A DNA stretch of 64,000 bases from Ancrocorticia sp047501485. Lineage in GTDB: Bacteria; Actinomycetota; Actinomycetes; Actinomycetales; Actinomycetaceae. The position numbers and the translations under genes were made by a program. The notes under the pieces were generated by a model. The model was not told where the DNA came from and ran no database searches. It was given only the letters and a program-made list of their open reading frames with translations. How positions within the stretch are numbered: the stretch's first letter is position 1; every line of letters starts with the position of its first letter. The stretch covers positions 558,001 through 622,000 of the forward strand of contig JAZDRN010000001.1 in NCBI GenBank assembly GCA_047501485.1, given 5' to 3'. Below, one piece after another: positions 62,325 through 64,000 of the stretch.

Positions 62325-64000
62325 GCACACCCGGCTACGAAGAGGTCATGCGGCTGCTCAACCCAGAGTTTCTCCCCACGCAGGAGCAGCGAGAGGTCAT
62401 CGAATCCGCTTCTCCGGCCATTCTGGTCGTGGCCGGCGCGGGCTCGGGCAAGACCGCCACGATGGCCAACAGGATCGCATACCAGATCGCCATCGGAACG
62501 GTGGCTCCCAGCGAAGTTCTCGGCTTGACCTTCACTCGGAAAGCCGCTGGCGAACTGGCTGAACGAGTCGATCGCGCGCTGGCGAAACTGCGCCGGGCCG
62601 GTATCGATCAGGCCGGAGACCTGAGGGAAGAGCTCGATCGTCCGACGATCTCGACGTACAACTCGTTTGCTGCCGAGATCTCTGCCAGTTACGGCATGCT
62701 CATCGGCGCGGATCCGGCTGCGCGTCTGATAACCGATGCCGAACGTTGGCAGATCATGCGTGAGATAGTCTCCGCGTGGCCCTATGAAGGAGAACAGGAC
62801 GATCTCAATCTCGCCTCGCCGGCCAAGATCATCGATACGGCTCTGATGATGTCCGCAGCGCTCATCGACAATCATCGTGGGACGGATGATGCCCGAGCAT
62901 TCTTCGACAAGGAGAGCACGGCGCTCGAAGGTTTGATCGCCTCGAAGAGGAGATTCTCCAAGATGCCCGCCGAATCCAAGCAGTGGTCCGAACTGGAAAA
63001 GAAAGCGGGAACCTCTCTCAGACTACGCCGGCGTGTCCTGGATATCGTCGACGCCTATCTCGTCCGCAAGCGAGAGCTTGGCGTGGTAGAATTCGCCGAT
63101 CAGGTATCGATCGCCGCCCAGGTGCTGCGGGAGCACCCTGAACTGGGAAGAGAGCTTTCGGACCGCTATCGGCTCGTGCTTCTGGACGAATACCAGGACA
63201 CTTCTGTGAATCAGGCAGACTTCCTTGCCCAGGCGTTGGCACCAGCCTCCGCATCGGCAGGCACAGGTACCGAGGTGGATGGGCGCGCCGTCTTCCGCTC
63301 GGTCTGTGCGGTGGGTGATCCCTACCAGGCGATCTACGGTTGGCGTGGGGCGAGCGCGAACGCCCTCGCAGACTTCGAGCGTGAATTCGCACGTCGGCTC
63401 GGAACGATCCAGAAACTTTCGCTCACCGTGTCTTTTCGTAACGATGAGGCCATTCTCGCCGCTGCGAATGCGGTGGCGACCGGTATACAGACCGAGGCTT
63501 TGCCGGTGAAGCCGCTGCATCCGCGGCCGGGGTCCGGACAAGGTCGTGTCGTTGAAGTCCGTCCGCTGCTTCGCGAGGATTCCTATCGGGCTATCGCCTG
63601 GCGTATCAGGGATGTCATGGAGCGGGTCGCGGTAGATCCCGAACGGCGCGGGCGGGGAGCGGAGATCGCAGTACTCTGCCGCAAGCACAGCTACGTCGAA
63701 TTGGTGACGGCCGCATTGTCCGAGTTGGATATCCCGTATGAGCTCGTGGGCGGAGAGAGCCTGATCCGGCGTCCCGAGATCCTGACGATTCGCGCCGCAC
63801 TCGCGGTGCTGGCGACCCCCGGGCGCAACGACCAGCTGTTGCGGCTGCTCACACTCGTGGGTGTTTCAGGCTCCGATCTGCGCGCCCTGCGTGCATGGTC
63901 GGGCGAGATCGCGGCCAGAGAGATCGGGAAAACCGGGGGAGGGGATCAAACACATGAGCGGGACGGTTCGCCTGTTCTTTCCGTACGGGATGAACAAAGC
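62321..64000 (+). CDS. AdnB-like UvrD-family helicase-nuclease, N-terminal part (runs off window)
   Basis: At least 560 residues are visible and the frame is open to the last base. GTG 62321 lies inside the stop region of the AdnA-like gene (GTGA overlap), so the two are translationally coupled. Motor motifs: PTQEQREVIES (Q motif), VVAGAGSGKTATMANRIAY (Walker A), GLTFTRKAAGELAERV, LVLLDEYQDTSVNQADFL (canonical DExQDT Walker B, unlike its neighbour), VGDPYQAIYGWRGAS and LTVSFRND. The order and tight coupling match the lead motor AdnB of AdnAB, which resects double-strand breaks. The nuclease part must lie outside the window. Confidence 0.87.
   Translation, partial: MSTPGYEEVMRLLNPEFLPTQEQREVIESASPAILVVAGAGSGKTATMANRIAYQIAIGTVAPSEVLGLTFTRKAAGELAERVDRALAKLRRAGIDQAGDLREELDRPTISTYNSFAAEISASYGMLIGADPAARLITDAERWQIMREIVSAWPYEGEQDDLNLASPAKIIDTALMMSAALIDNHRGTDDARAFFDKESTALEGLIASKRRFSKMPAESKQWSELEKKAGTSLRLRRRVLDIVDAYLVRKRELGVVEFADQVSIAAQVLREHPELGRELSDRYRLVLLDEYQDTSVNQADFLAQALAPASASAGTGTEVDGRAVFRSVCAVGDPYQAIYGWRGASANALADFEREFARRLGTIQKLSLTVSFRNDEAILAAANAVATGIQTEALPVKPLHPRPGSGQGRVVEVRPLLREDSYRAIAWRIRDVMERVAVDPERRGRGAEIAVLCRKHSYVELVTAALSELDIPYELVGGESLIRRPEILTIRAALAVLATPGRNDQLLRLLTLVGVSGSDLRALRAWSGEIAAREIGKTGGGDQTHERDGSPVLSVRDEQS

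Overview
The window is high-GC DNA from an actinobacterium. I am sure only of the phylum. The type I fatty acid synthase next to birA and the acyl-CoA carboxylase genes, the short DUF3117 and DUF3107 proteins, an Mrp without its usual CxxC, an AdnAB-like helicase-nuclease pair and a DivIVA-domain protein together suggest an Actinomycetaceae- or Bifidobacterium-like organism rather than a mycolate-bearing one. No rRNA, tRNA or CRISPR array was seen.

Layout. 1-640 holds the 3' part of malate dehydrogenase and its terminator. 640-4090 is an accessory strip of toxin-antitoxin debris: an unrecognised fragment, a startless toxin-like frame running into a ribbon-helix-helix antitoxin gene with a perfect 30-bp palindrome, a 9-bp tandem repeat in front of a small gene paired with an AbiEii-like nucleotidyltransferase gene that has a nonsense codon and a catalytic Asp-to-Asn change, and a DivIVA-domain protein. 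4092-19168 is the lipid module: birA, biotin-carboxylase/BCCP, carboxyltransferase, an 8.9-kb FAS-I gene and acpS, with an IS481-family element between fas and acpS. 19119-22134 is a second accessory strip: a duplicated acpS 3' end flanking an AT-richer lipoprotein gene, a decayed chloramphenicol acetyltransferase gene, a VOC protein and an SRPBCC protein.

22360-28318 holds a ZTP riboswitch, glyA-folD, exodeoxyribonuclease III, a YihY-family membrane protein and manC. 28492-40626 is a nucleoside uptake and salvage region: BMP-type lipoprotein, ABC ATPase, two permeases, cdd, deoA and deoC on the plus strand, then add and pnp-phosphohexomutase on the minus strand. The permeases import nucleosides, and the enzymes deaminate and phosphorolyse them and feed the pentose phosphates to central metabolism. 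40777-50782 holds dapE, a LOG protein, DUF3117, an O-methyltransferase, mrp, an acyltransferase with a C-terminal SGNH domain, DUF1003, a PRC/MgtE-N/CBS protein and an Xaa-Pro aminopeptidase.

50940-55087 is an iron-siderophore ABC importer behind three DtxR/IdeR-like boxes. 55155-58866 holds a PHP phosphoesterase, MarC, a DEAD-box helicase with an RG-rich tail and DUF3107. 59061-64000 is an AdnA/AdnB-like helicase-nuclease pair; the second gene runs off the window.
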